From UBA6902 sp964393845 (GTDB lineage Bacteria > Nitrospirota > Thermodesulfovibrionia > UBA6902), in the NCBI GenBank assembly GCA_964393845.1, contig CAYMUX010000016.1:1-40216 (forward strand): a stretch of DNA of 40,216 nucleotides, read 5' to 3'. A program made the position numbers and the translations under genes. This document shows, in pieces, positions 17,565 through 26,312 of this stretch (positions are counted from its first letter, which is position 1; each line of letters begins with the position of its first letter). Under the pieces are notes generated by a model. That model was not told the DNA's origin, did no database searches, and worked only from the letters and a program-made list of their open reading frames with translations.

Positions 17565-19199
17565 CTAAAAAATACCTGATGATACTACTACTACATCACC
17601 TGGCTGAAGAAAGATGTCCGCACTAGCATCCCCATCCAAAACATCATTAATATCTACTTTAATTGTCTCAAATCCTTTACCATCATCTTTTAGCCTTAAA
17701 ACCTTGACCCGGCTTTCCGAGCCCCATTTATTAAATCCTCCTGCAATTAGTATTGCTTTAAAAACAGTCGTATCATTCGTAAGCGGAAACTCTCCAATTC
17801 TATTTACTTCACCATACACTATATAAGTTTTATTTCGCTCAACAATTAATATATCGTCCGGTTGGAGAATCATATCGCCTGTTTTACTCCCAACCATAAG
17901 ACCCTCAAGGTCTATCTCTATATCCTGATATCCAGACTCTCCTTCTCGTTTGCGTCTCACTTTTACCTTCCCATATATTCCCCCTTCCTTTATTCCGCCA
18001 GCTACAGTTATTGCTCTTCCAACTGTCATGCCATATTCAAGTATATATCGAGCAGGCAATGCAACCTCGCCTTCTATAAAAAAAGATTCATTTCGCTCAA
18101 CATTGAAAATATCATCCGGCTGAAGCAACATGTCCTCTATTTCACTATCCCTGATAATGCCATTGTCAAGCTTCGCCTCTTTTATATCTAAATAGCCGGT
18201 GCTGCCTTCCCTCTTACGCCTTATCTTTACCTTACCGTGCAGGCCATCTTTTCCAATACCGCCAGCTATCGTCAAGGCCCTTGACACAGTCATACCGCTT
18301 TCAAGTATATACTGACCGGCCTTTCCAACTTCACCTTGAATAAAGAATGTTTCACTGCGCTCAACAAATAATATATCATCAGGCTTAAGCAACATGTCCT
18401 CAATTTCACTATCCTTTATAATGCCATCGTCAAGCTCCGCCTCTTTTATATCTATATAGCCGGTGCTGCCTTCTTTCTTACGCCTTATCTTTACCTTGCC
18501 ATGCAGACCATCTTTTCCAATACCGCCGGCTATCGTCAGGGCCCTTGACACAGTCATCCCGCTTTCAAGTATAAACTGACCGATCTTTGCAACCTCACCT
18601 TGAATAAAGAATGTTTCACTGCGCTCAATAAATAATATATCATCAGGCTGAAGCAGCATGTCCTCAATTTTACTATCCGCTATTATGCCATCATTAATGT
18701 CTGCTTCTACGATTTTTTTATACCCGCCGTCTTTTTGCATTCGCCTCAGTTTTATCTTTCCGTATAAACCACCGTCTTTTATACCCCCTGCCACTGATAG
18801 CGCCTGAATTAACGTCATATCCTTTTCAAAAGGAAGCATTCCATTCTTATCCGCTTCACCATGAATAAAAATTCTTTTGCTCATGGCCGAAATCAGAGAC
18901 ACTGAGACAACCGGAAATTTTACAAAACCTGCACTGAGCATTTGTGTTATCTCTTCCTGGATTTGCGGCAGCGTCTTATCTTTTATATAAATAGTTCCTA
19001 AGTGAGGGAAAGCTATTGTGCCATCTATTGCAACTGCTACGCGAACGTCTAGGTCCTTATGGCCGATTACCATTATACTAATTTGATCGTTTATGCCAAC
19101 TTTATAAAGTTCTTCTTTAGAGGCTTCAGCCTCATAAACAGAACACAAAAAAGTAAATGCTACATTTATGATTATAAAAAACAAAGAGAAACGTCTCAC
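17565..19199 (-). CDS. Wza-type polysaccharide export protein with five SLBB domains
   Basis: 544 residues. A signal-peptide-like N-terminus (MRRFSLFFIIINVAFTFLCS) lacks a clear lipobox. A Poly_export domain (about residues 28-110: YKVGINDQISIMVIGHKDLD, DGTIAFPHLGTI) is followed by five SLBB units of 83-88 residues. These begin at RIFIHGEA, ETFFIQGEVAKIG, ETFFIQGEVGKAG, ESFFIEGEVALPA and KTYIVYGEVNRIG. The second and third are nearly identical. Family members usually have one to three SLBB units; these line the periplasmic channel wall. It should carry the polymer through the periplasm and outer membrane with the Wzz-like partner, which lies 250 bp downstream. Confidence 0.85.
   Translation of the reverse strand: MRRFSLFFIIINVAFTFLCSVYEAEASKEELYKVGINDQISIMVIGHKDLDVRVAVAIDGTIAFPHLGTIYIKDKTLPQIQEEITQMLSAGFVKFPVVSVSLISAMSKRIFIHGEADKNGMLPFEKDMTLIQALSVAGGIKDGGLYGKIKLRRMQKDGGYKKIVEADINDGIIADSKIEDMLLQPDDILFIERSETFFIQGEVAKIGQFILESGMTVSRALTIAGGIGKDGLHGKVKIRRKKEGSTGYIDIKEAELDDGIIKDSEIEDMLLKPDDILFVERSETFFIQGEVGKAGQYILESGMTVSRALTIAGGIGKDGLHGKVKIRRKREGSTGYLDIKEAKLDNGIIRDSEIEDMLLQPDDIFNVERNESFFIEGEVALPARYILEYGMTVGRAITVAGGIKEGGIYGKVKVRRKREGESGYQDIEIDLEGLMVGSKTGDMILQPDDILIVERNKTYIVYGEVNRIGEFPLTNDTTVFKAILIAGGFNKWGSESRVKVLRLKDDGKGFETIKVDINDVLDGDASADIFLQPGDVVVVSSGIF
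18087..18614 (-). repeat. Tandem 264-bp direct repeat inside the exporter gene (SLBB units 2 and 3)
   Basis: Two adjacent copies of an 88-codon unit (18615-18351 and 18350-18087 on the minus strand) match closely at base level. The landmark TTCACTGCGC recurs exactly 264 bp apart (18351 and 18615), and a looser copy (TTCATTTCGC) is another 264 bp away at 18087. The high match points to recent duplication in frame. Copy number may vary between strains by slippage or recombination. Confidence 0.85.
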
Positions 19200-19243
19200 C
19201 GTATTATGCCTCCTTTATTTAATGTTGAAATCCCGACCCGTTA

Positions 19244-20728
19244 CTACTTCGCACCTATACCAAACAATACAGTTGGTATAGTTTTAAAAAGTATTTTAAA
19301 GTCAAGCCATATTGACCAGTTGTCAATATACTCAAGGTCAAGCCTCATCCACTCTCTGAAATCAGTAATCTTATTCCTCCCGCCTGCCTGCCAAAGACAT
19401 GTAATCCCCGGTCTCATACTAAGTCTTCTCCTCTGCCAGTTATCGTAATTTTCGACCTCCGATGGTAAAGGGGGCCTTGGACCAACCAAACTCATGTCAC
19501 CTTTGAAAACATTCCATATTTGAGGCAGCTCATCCAGACTAAATTTCCTTAACCACTTACCTGCTTTTGTAATCCTGGGGTCATTTGTCATTTTAAATAC
19601 AGGACCATCCATCTCATTATATTTAAGAATATCTTTAAGTTTGGACTCCGCATCAACTACCATGGTCCTGAATTTATATAATATAAACTGTCTGCCATAA
19701 AGCCCACATCTTAACTGTTTAAAAAGAACCGGGCCCTTAGATGTTATTTTAATGATAAGAGCGACAACAGTAAATACCGGCACTAACATTACAAGCGCTA
19801 TGCCAGACGCCATAAAATCAATTATCCTTTTGATGAAAAGGTGCTCCAACTTTTCAGGCGTGCTCTCAAAAACAAGTAACGGGAACCCTTGAAGATCAGT
19901 CTGTTTCGCTCTTGAAAATTTAAGATCAAATAGATTAACAGCTATATGAACTTTTAATCCGGCATTTTCACAGTAAAACAATACGTCTTCAATTTTGTTA
20001 AGCCAGGATCGCGGTACAATAAATACAATTTCATCCACGATTTTTGTATTGATTACTTCCGGTATATCATCTAATGACCCTATTATTTCATGCCCAACTA
20101 CCATTTCACCTTTATTGTCAGATTCCAAATCCATTAGACCAACAATCTTAATACTCCAGTCGGGATTGCTTTCAATTAATTTTATGAATTTCTTCGCCCG
20201 GCTACCTGTTCCAACAATTAATATTCTTCTAAAAGCAAATAATGCGCTCTTGAAACTTTCATCCCTTTCGCTTAGTACTTTGACTGTAAATGCAAGACCG
20301 ATTTTTTCCAGACTAATAAGCACTGCTGCAGATAGGAATGTAAAACCTATAAACAGCCGACTGATATCATCCTGCATTCTAAGAATAAAGACATAACTGC
20401 CAAATAAAATAAATCCGACAAGGGTAGTCTTAAATATTATCAATAACGCTTCAGGTGTTCTTTTTATACCAGAAGACTTATACATTCCAAAATAAGACAG
20501 GAGGCTCCCCCATATAACGATTAAGATAGGTAAAAGCCCTATGTAAATTGCATAATAACTAATGTCACGAAGATTCTCATCCCACAGGAATCTTTCCAAA
20601 AAACTGGTAGTGGGGATATCTATAATTTTGTCTCGTAATAAATATCCAATGAAAAAAGAAATCGTTACTAAGCATAAGTCAGCAAATCTCTGAACTCTAA
20701 TAAATAATTTTCTTTGTTCTTTTATCAT
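19244..20728 (-). CDS. Undecaprenyl-phosphate sugar-1-phosphate transferase (polyisoprenyl-phosphate hexose-1-P transferase, WbaP/WcaJ-like)
   Basis: 494 residues. Four N-terminal membrane segments are followed by a Rossmann-like central domain (RRILIVGTGSRAKKFIKLIE, near residue 168) and a fifth hydrophobic segment (FMASGIALVMLVPVFTVVAL). The catalytic Bac_transf domain has LFKQLRCGLYGRQFILYKFR, DPRITKAGKWLRKFSLDELP, QIWNVFKGDMSLVGPRPPLP and MRPGITCLWQAGGRN. These are the standard PHPT motifs, complete here. It should start repeat-unit assembly by moving a hexose-1-phosphate to undecaprenyl phosphate at the inner membrane. It is the second gene of the cluster, only 1 bp after the beta-barrel gene. 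Confidence 0.92.
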   Translation of the reverse strand: MIKEQRKLFIRVQRFADLCLVTISFFIGYLLRDKIIDIPTTSFLERFLWDENLRDISYYAIYIGLLPILIVIWGSLLSYFGMYKSSGIKRTPEALLIIFKTTLVGFILFGSYVFILRMQDDISRLFIGFTFLSAAVLISLEKIGLAFTVKVLSERDESFKSALFAFRRILIVGTGSRAKKFIKLIESNPDWSIKIVGLMDLESDNKGEMVVGHEIIGSLDDIPEVINTKIVDEIVFIVPRSWLNKIEDVLFYCENAGLKVHIAVNLFDLKFSRAKQTDLQGFPLLVFESTPEKLEHLFIKRIIDFMASGIALVMLVPVFTVVALIIKITSKGPVLFKQLRCGLYGRQFILYKFRTMVVDAESKLKDILKYNEMDGPVFKMTNDPRITKAGKWLRKFSLDELPQIWNVFKGDMSLVGPRPPLPSEVENYDNWQRRRLSMRPGITCLWQAGGRNKITDFREWMRLDLEYIDNWSIWLDFKILFKTIPTVLFGIGAK

Positions 20729-20729
20729 G

Positions 20730-21908
20730 TCAGAATCCTGCTGTCAAACCTACATTTAATGAACCTATATCGTATCCACGAGTTTCATCAGTTGAATTTA
20801 ATCTCGAATACGTGTAACCCAATCCCCCTCCTATATTTGCCCCCTTTTTATTCTCCCAAAATTTGTAAGTTAACTGAGCACTCGCTCCTATAAGCGTATC
20901 CGTGATACCCGTCAAATCAAATGTACCTTCACCATAAAAACCTGAAAGAGAACCCCTAAGGTCTTCTAGAAAATCTCTATTTAAGCTACCCTCGATTCGC
21001 CAGTTATCAAAAATATCCCCTTCTTCAGCCTGTATTTGAATTCCTTTTAAAAATGAAATAGTTGCTGTTGTCTTTTGGTCGATGTCTATCACGTTAGCAA
21101 GTGAAACGCCATAATCTTCTCGAGTGGTCCGATTATCTCCCTGGTAAGACCTGCTAACTCCAATTTTTCCACTAATAGACAAACTTTTTGTTATATATTG
21201 TTGCACGCCGGCAGTAATTGAGTGAATGGATATATCATTCCGGTCATTATACGAGCTGTTTGCTAAACTATATGACATCAAAAAATTCGTAGCAGCGCTA
21301 TACGAGTAATTAACCCCCAAATTCAGATTATGTTGTTTTGAGTCCTCTGATTCCTCCCTGGAAAACCTATTTAATCCATATGAGTATCCCGCATTAGTAC
21401 TTAAATACTTACTAATTTCTCTCCTATAATTAATGTTAACAGTGTTGTTATAAGAGTCAAATCTGCCCCCACTCCTTCCAAATTCTTCATCGAAACTCTC
21501 CGGTACCTGGGAATGTGAATAAATATCGCTTAATGTTATATTGTCATATTCTGAAAATTCTTCTTGAAAAGTAAAGGTTATATTTTCAGAGGAATTTCTG
21601 ACATCAAGTGCCTTGGTTGGAATCTGCCAGTTAGCAAGTCCATTTAATCCAATCACTCTTTTTTTGCCTGAAAATTGCAGACCCAGGCCAAGCTCGGCCG
21701 TTGTTAAGAAACCTTCTATTTTATCCTCCCCGTTTGAAGCAAATGTAATATTATTATTATAACTTTCGGAAACTTTACCCAATAACTTTACATTCAATCC
21801 TCCCTTAGGAGGAAATTCAATTTCATAAGCAATTGCAGATGTAATTGTCAGCAGAAAAACTGCAGAAAATTTTATTACAAATACGATTACAGGATGTCTG
21901 ATGATCAC
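20730..21908 (-). CDS. Outer-membrane beta-barrel protein of the polysaccharide locus
   Basis: 392 residues. A signal peptide (VIKFSAVFLLTITSAIAYEI) is followed by alternating short beta strands rich in Tyr/Asn/Ser (RREISKYLSTNAGYSYGLNR, SAATNFLMSYSLANSSY). The protein ends SLNVGLTAGF, with the terminal Phe that outer-membrane barrels use for assembly. Similar proteins stand at the head of exosortase/PEP-CTERM-type polysaccharide loci, but no exosortase gene is visible here. As the first gene of the minus-strand cluster it may help export or anchor the polymer (inference). A GGAA-containing possible ribosome site lies about 11 bp before the ATG at 21908. Confidence 0.75.
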   Translation of the reverse strand: MIIRHPVIVFVIKFSAVFLLTITSAIAYEIEFPPKGGLNVKLLGKVSESYNNNITFASNGEDKIEGFLTTAELGLGLQFSGKKRVIGLNGLANWQIPTKALDVRNSSENITFTFQEEFSEYDNITLSDIYSHSQVPESFDEEFGRSGGRFDSYNNTVNINYRREISKYLSTNAGYSYGLNRFSREESEDSKQHNLNLGVNYSYSAATNFLMSYSLANSSYNDRNDISIHSITAGVQQYITKSLSISGKIGVSRSYQGDNRTTREDYGVSLANVIDIDQKTTATISFLKGIQIQAEEGDIFDNWRIEGSLNRDFLEDLRGSLSGFYGEGTFDLTGITDTLIGASAQLTYKFWENKKGANIGGGLGYTYSRLNSTDETRGYDIGSLNVGLTAGF

Positions 21909-22058
21909 TTTTCCATATGTCTATAGTATTTCTTAATTTTACATTTTATCTGTAAATAATCATTTACTCTCATTCTGTTTTTAATACGCTGTATAAAAAA
22001 TTCGCCCAATTTCGCTGTTCTCAGCTAGAAGACACCTAAATTATTTAAGTAAAATATC

Positions 22059-22078
22059 TTGTCAGAAAGACATGACAA
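22059..22078. promoter_or_regulatory. Inverted repeat in the divergent intergenic region, possible operator
   Basis: The 298-bp AT-rich gap between the beta-barrel gene and trpF holds TTGTCA, 8 bases, TGACAA: a 6-bp dyad in the centre of a divergent promoter region. Nothing else gene-like is seen in this gap. The spacing suits a helix-turn-helix dimer site, but the call rests on position and symmetry only. Confidence 0.25.
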
Positions 22079-22190
22079 TTCCTGGTAACAAGATTAGTAA
22101 TGAAAATGATTTATATTCATAACACCTTTAAAATAAATATTATTAACTTCTTAAGAACTTCATATAACTATATAGAATAACATAACTTTA

Positions 22191-22199
22191 TGTTAAAAT
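22191..22199 (+). promoter_or_regulatory. Extended -10 element for trpF, placed for a leaderless transcript
   Basis: The sequence TGTTAAAAT (TGn plus TAAAAT) ends 7 bases before the trpF ATG at 22207. No Shine-Dalgarno sequence precedes that ATG. If used, transcription would begin at or next to the start codon. No convincing -35 box is seen, which is normal for extended -10 promoters. Confidence 0.4.
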
Positions 22200-22206
22200 A
22201 CACTTA

Positions 22207-22839
22207 ATGCTTAAGGTCAAAATCTGTGGAATAACTAATATTGAAGATGCATTTGCTGCGATTGAATGCGGTGCAGATGCAATAGGATTTGTCTTTTATC
22301 CTAAAAGTCCCCGATCAGTTACCCCTGAGATTGCCAAATCGATTATATCTTCGCTGCCACCATTTGTTACAACTGTAGGGGTCTTCGTTGATGAAGATAA
22401 AGGATATCTTAAAAAAATAGTTTCTCATACAGGGCTTGATATAGTCCAGCTTCACGGTTCTGAATCTCCCGAATATTGCAACTTAAATAAAAAAGTAATT
22501 AAGGCGATAAGAATTAAGGAACTTGCAGATCTTGAACTTCTAAACCAATATGAAGCAGCATCGGCGTTCCTCCTTGACTCTTATTCTCCTGGTGCAATCG
22601 GAGGCACCGGACACATTTTTAATTGGGAAATTGCAGTTGAAGCCAAAAAGCTCGGCAGGATAATTCTTGCCGGCGGACTTAATCCCGACAATATCGAAGA
22701 GGCAGTGAAACTGGTTCAACCTTATGGGGTCGATGTAGCGTCGGGGGTTGAAGGCGGGACAAAAGGAAAAAAGGACCTTGAAAAGCTGAGATTGTTCATT
22801 GAAAGAGTTCGAAAAGCTGCCTTGAAATACTATTTATGA
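22207..22839 (+). CDS. trpF: Phosphoribosylanthranilate isomerase
   Basis: 210 residues, normal length for the (beta/alpha)8 enzyme that turns N-(5-phosphoribosyl)anthranilate into CdRP in tryptophan synthesis. It has VKICGITNIEDAFAAIECGA with the catalytic Cys, IGFVFYPKSPRSV, VGVFVDE, DIVQLHGSE, FLLDSY with the catalytic Asp, GGTGHIFNWE, ILAGGLNPDNI and GVDVASGVEG. All phosphate-binding loops are present. Its stop overlaps the next ATG by 4 bp (ATGA). No trpE, G, D or C gene is in the window, so the pathway is split in this genome or lies elsewhere. Confidence 0.95.
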   Translation: MLKVKICGITNIEDAFAAIECGADAIGFVFYPKSPRSVTPEIAKSIISSLPPFVTTVGVFVDEDKGYLKKIVSHTGLDIVQLHGSESPEYCNLNKKVIKAIRIKELADLELLNQYEAASAFLLDSYSPGAIGGTGHIFNWEIAVEAKKLGRIILAGGLNPDNIEEAVKLVQPYGVDVASGVEGGTKGKKDLEKLRLFIERVRKAALKYYL

Positions 22840-24026
22840 ATGATCTTTCAACATCCCGCACTTTTTCAACTTTCACATCAGACGGGATTACTTTTCAGAA
22901 ATCCGTAATCGAAAATATCCTGGGCCTGTCTTTCACAGGGAACAACAGAGTACAACTGTTAAAGAGCGGTCGTGAAACCTTCCAGACAATTCTTGACCTC
23001 GTATCAACTGCAAGGGAAATTATCTGCATTGAATTCTATATTTTTAAAGACGACGACACGGGTAAAAAACTCGCCGGAATACTTAAAGAAAAAGCAAAGG
23101 AAGGAGTAAGAGTTTATCTTCTTTATGATCATTTCGGTTCTTTCCTGACTTCCAGGCATTTCTGGTCAGACTTAAAAAAAGCGGGCGTTAATGTAAGGGT
23201 ATCTCATCCATTCAGATGGTCTGCTCCACGAGGGTATATATATCGTAACCACAAGAAACTTTTGATAATCGATGGTACAAAGGCGGTTACAGGCGGATTC
23301 AATATCGCAGACGAATATCACGGTTATTTCAAAAAAAGAAAAATAATATGGCGGGATACGGGTATTTATCTCGAAGGGCCTATCGCTTCTGTTTTGCTGA
23401 ATATATTCCAAAAAAGCTGGAAAACATGGAAAGGCAAATCAATAAACTGGAATACAGAACATAAAACTTTCAAGCATGGCATACCGGTAATACCAATTTT
23501 TGCAAATTCAGGTAGGGCAAGGCGAAAGATGAGAAGACTGCTTATTTACAGCATTAAGAATGCTAAAGAGAGTATTTTTTTAACAACCGCTTACTTCATT
23601 CCCAGCAAGCGAATTCTGAGGGCAATGATCCAGGCAGCAGAAAGAGGTGTAACTCTCAAGCTTCTTCTTCCTGGTAAAAGTGATATAACGTCGGTCCTTT
23701 ATGCAGGAAGAAGTTATTATAAAAAGTTATTAAATGCAGGGGTTGAAATATATAACTATCAGGATGCCGTTCTTCATGCAAAAACCACTGTCTTCGATGG
23801 ATGCTGGAGCATAATAGGTTCTGCAAATCTCGATTTTCAGTCTTTAAGGAGAAATGAAGAAAGTAACGTAGGCATACTCGACAGAGATTTCAGCAGGCAT
23901 ATGACATATGTTTTCCATAAAGACCTGGAAAATTCATGCAAGATAGATCCTTATACATGGGTGAAGCGTCCCTTTTATCAAAAGATCCTGGAGAAATTCT
24001 TTTATTTGATTATAAAGAAGCTGTAA
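22836..24026 (+). CDS. Phospholipase-D-family phosphatidyltransferase, cardiolipin synthase type
   Basis: 396 residues with two HKD domains. First: YRNHKKLLIIDGTKAVTGGF (HxK-x4-D, about residues 136-155). Second: VLHAKTTVFDGCWSIIGSAN (about residues 310-329). Both are complete. Preceding IICIEFYIFKDDDTGKKLAG and IFLTTAYFIPSKRILRAM are typical of bacterial ClsA/ClsB proteins. There is no N-terminal membrane pair as in ClsA, so it is closer to the ClsB/YbhO type. It would join two phosphatidylglycerol (or PG and PE) molecules into cardiolipin at the inner membrane. It sits between trpF and trpB with a 4-bp overlap to trpF, an unusual place. Confidence 0.85.
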   Translation: MNDLSTSRTFSTFTSDGITFQKSVIENILGLSFTGNNRVQLLKSGRETFQTILDLVSTAREIICIEFYIFKDDDTGKKLAGILKEKAKEGVRVYLLYDHFGSFLTSRHFWSDLKKAGVNVRVSHPFRWSAPRGYIYRNHKKLLIIDGTKAVTGGFNIADEYHGYFKKRKIIWRDTGIYLEGPIASVLLNIFQKSWKTWKGKSINWNTEHKTFKHGIPVIPIFANSGRARRKMRRLLIYSIKNAKESIFLTTAYFIPSKRILRAMIQAAERGVTLKLLLPGKSDITSVLYAGRSYYKKLLNAGVEIYNYQDAVLHAKTTVFDGCWSIIGSANLDFQSLRRNEESNVGILDRDFSRHMTYVFHKDLENSCKIDPYTWVKRPFYQKILEKFFYLIIKKL

Positions 24027-24157
24027 TCAAACTTTATAGGTACAAAATATAATTTATCGGAGATGCCGCAGCTTTTATCTCCAGTCTCTTATCCCTTGTT
24101 CTTAAAAAAATCTCGCCTGATAATTCTATATGTTATTCCAGCTACTGTGATATAATA

Positions 24158-24186
24158 TTGACTTGCAAATTTTAAGTGAATAATAA
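24158..24186 (+). promoter_or_regulatory. Putative sigma-70 promoter for trpB
   Basis: TTGACT (24158-24163) and TAATAA (24181-24186) are 17 bp apart, the best spacing. The trpB ATG is only 13 bp after the -10 box and has no ribosome site, so a transcript from here would have a leader of just a few bases. Confidence 0.4.
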
Positions 24187-24199
24187 CATTCATTAGTCA

Positions 24200-25402
24200 A
24201 TGCGCAATAAATATAAAAACGTACCTGACAGTAAAGGACATTTCGGTCAATATGGCGGCAGGTTTGTGCCTGAAACTCTTATGCCCGCACTTATCGAGCT
24301 TGAAAAGGCATATAAAAAATATACAAAAGATAAAGACTTTCTAAACGAACTCAAAACGCTGCAGACAGAATTTATAGGAAGGCCTACCCCCTTATTTTTT
24401 GCCAGGAATCTTTCCGAATATCTCGATGGACCGAAAATCTACTTGAAAAGAGAAGACCTCTGCCATACCGGGGCCCATAAGATTAATAATGCAATTGCCC
24501 AGGCGCTGCTTGCCGGAAGAATGGGTAAAACAAGGATAATAGCTGAAACAGGAGCCGGCCAGCACGGCGTCGCCACTGCCACAGGAGCTGCCCACGTTGG
24601 TCTTGACTGCGAAATATTTATGGGTTCTGAAGACATAAGGCGCCAGTCATTAAACGTTTTTAGAATGCGTCTTTTAGGCGCCAAGGTGACAGAAGTTACA
24701 ACAGGATCGAAGACATTAAAGGATGCAATAAATGAAGCCTTGAGGGACTGGACCACTAACGTCGTCAACACACATTATATAATGGGCACAGTTTTCGGTC
24801 CCCACCCGTACCCTCTTATGGTAAGGGAGTTCCAATCAGTAATAGGAATAGAAGCTAGACAACAAATAATGCAACTAGAAAAGAGGCTGCCCGACTGTCT
24901 GATTGCTTGCGTTGGCGGGGGGAGTAATTCCATCGGGCTTTTTTATGCATTTCTCAAAGACAATATAAGAATGATCGGGGTTGAAGCAGGCGGTCACGGA
25001 ATAAAATCAGGTAAGCATGCGGCCAGGTTTGCCGGCGGTTCACTGGGAATCTTTCAAGGCTGCAAAAGTTATCTTCTTCAAAACAGGAACGGAAATGTGC
25101 TTGGAACGCATTCGGTTTCTGCGGGTCTTGATTATGCATCAGTAGGCCCTGAGCACTGTTATCTCAGGGACCTTAAGAAAATAGAATACACATACGCAAC
25201 TGATAAGGAAGCGCTTAATGCTTTCGATCTTCTTAGTAGAACTGAAGGCATAATTCCAGCGCTGGAGTCCGCCCATGCTGTTGCAGAAGGGATTAAATTG
25301 GCATCGTCCATGTCCAGAAATTCCATTGTAATAATAAACCTCTCCGGCAGGGGAGACAAGGACGTTCAGGAAGTTGCCAGGATAAAGGGAATCAATTTAT
25401 AA
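24200..25402 (+). CDS. trpB: Tryptophan synthase beta chain
   Basis: 400 residues, the usual TrpB1 length. It opens GHFGQYGGRFVPETLMPALI. The PLP lysine is in TGAHKINNAIAQALLAGRMG, and AETGAGQHGVATATGAAHVG, the phosphate cup CVGGGSNSIG and EGIIPALESAHA are all intact. It condenses indole with serine, working as an alpha2-beta2 complex with TrpA, whose gene follows 69 bp downstream. A heptamer array begins at the base after its stop codon. The start ATG at 24200 gives the standard N-terminus; no ribosome site is seen. Confidence 0.97.
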   Translation: MRNKYKNVPDSKGHFGQYGGRFVPETLMPALIELEKAYKKYTKDKDFLNELKTLQTEFIGRPTPLFFARNLSEYLDGPKIYLKREDLCHTGAHKINNAIAQALLAGRMGKTRIIAETGAGQHGVATATGAAHVGLDCEIFMGSEDIRRQSLNVFRMRLLGAKVTEVTTGSKTLKDAINEALRDWTTNVVNTHYIMGTVFGPHPYPLMVREFQSVIGIEARQQIMQLEKRLPDCLIACVGGGSNSIGLFYAFLKDNIRMIGVEAGGHGIKSGKHAARFAGGSLGIFQGCKSYLLQNRNGNVLGTHSVSAGLDYASVGPEHCYLRDLKKIEYTYATDKEALNAFDLLSRTEGIIPALESAHAVAEGIKLASSMSRNSIVIINLSGRGDKDVQEVARIKGINL

Positions 25403-25430
25403 GAGTTAAGAGTCAGGAGTTAAGAGTTAA
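25403..25430 (+). repeat. Heptanucleotide array directly after the trpB stop
   Basis: Four head-to-tail 7-mers: GAGTTAA, GAGTCAG, GAGTTAA, GAGTTAA. The first unit starts at the base after TAA. The remaining 41 bp to trpA look like plain spacer with no strong ribosome site. Confidence 0.9.
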
Positions 25431-25471
25431 TTTGTCATAATGATTTTTATTGAGGTCATAACATAAAAGCA

Positions 25472-26242
25472 ATGAGCAGGATATCAAATGTCTTTAAACA
25501 ATTAAGACAAAAAGACAGGAAAGCGCTGATACCGTATATAATGGCCGGAGACCCTTCACTTGATGCCACAAAACAATTTGTTTTAGATCTTGAATCAGCC
25601 GGTGCAGACATTATTGAACTTGGAGTGCCGTTTAGTGATCCTCTTGCTGACGGGCCGACTATACAAAGGGCCGCCGAGCGGTCTTTACTTCATGGCACCA
25701 CTCTTCGAAAAGTGCTTAAGCTTGTTAAAGAGATTAGAACTGAGTCGGATATTGCTCTAATTCTTATGACTTATTACAATCCTGTTTTTAAATACGGCAT
25801 CGATAAATTTGTCGCAGATGCTGTAAAAGCCGGCGTCGACGGTGTTATAATTCCGGATTTGATCCCTGATGAAGCACAGGACTTTATACGGTTGGCAAGA
25901 AATCATAAGCTCGATACAATCTTTCTCCTAGCACCGACAAGTACACAGGCAAGAATCAGCAAAGTAGCTAATGCTGCAACAGGCTTCATTTATTACGTTT
26001 CGATTACAGGAATAACAGGCTCAAGACTTGCTATTGGAAAACACATGAAGGACAATTTAAATTTATTAAAAAGCACAATAAAGAAACCGATAGCCGTAGG
26101 TTTCGGCATTTCAAATCCGGATGAAGCATCGGCAGTATCAAAACTCGCAGATGGCGTGATCGTCGGAAGCGCTATTGTAAAATTAATCGCTCAAGGGAAG
26201 GGCATTAAAGGTTTCGTTAAAAACCTAAGAAAGGCAATTTAG
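25472..26242 (+). CDS. trpA: Tryptophan synthase alpha chain
   Basis: 256 residues, normal for the TIM-barrel alpha subunit that splits indole-3-glycerol phosphate. It shows LIPYIMAGDPSLDATKQFVL, IIELGVPFSDPLADGPTIQR (catalytic Glu and Asp region), MTYYNPVFKYG, GVIIPDLIPDE (catalytic Asp), GFIYYVSITGITGSR and PIAVGFGISNPDEA. It partners TrpB, channelling indole to it. Its TAG stop merges with the first unit of the next heptamer array. Confidence 0.97.
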   Translation: MSRISNVFKQLRQKDRKALIPYIMAGDPSLDATKQFVLDLESAGADIIELGVPFSDPLADGPTIQRAAERSLLHGTTLRKVLKLVKEIRTESDIALILMTYYNPVFKYGIDKFVADAVKAGVDGVIIPDLIPDEAQDFIRLARNHKLDTIFLLAPTSTQARISKVANAATGFIYYVSITGITGSRLAIGKHMKDNLNLLKSTIKKPIAVGFGISNPDEASAVSKLADGVIVGSAIVKLIAQGKGIKGFVKNLRKAI

Positions 26243-26308
26243 AGTCTGGAGTCAGGAGTTAAGAGTTAAACAATAACTCTTAACTCTTAACTCTTAACTC
26301 TTAACTCT
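26242..26308. repeat. Inverted heptamer array (hairpin) between trpA and accD
   Basis: Four forward 7-mers (GAGTCTG, GAGTCAG, GAGTTAA, GAGTTAA) run from the last base of the trpA stop. ACAA follows as a loop, then five reverse-complement units (TAACTCT, 26274-26308). Transcribed, the inner part forms an uninterrupted stem of at least 11 bp (GTTAAGAGTTA/TAACTCTTAAC). The array ends 4 bp before the accD ATG and leaves no room for a Shine-Dalgarno sequence, so the fold could affect accD translation. Confidence 0.9.
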
Positions 26309-26312
26309 TAAA

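Noticed and set aside
1..21908. Classification as a PEP-CTERM/exosortase locus
   Set aside because: The order of beta-barrel, initiating transferase, exporter and co-polymerase is similar, but no exosortase gene or PEP-CTERM protein is present in the window.
22059..22206. trp leader/attenuator before trpF
   Set aside because: No Trp-codon leader peptide or terminator/antiterminator pair is seen; the promoter lies right at the start codon.
25403..26308. CRISPR array
   Set aside because: The repeats are 7-bp units with no spacers, and no cas genes are near.
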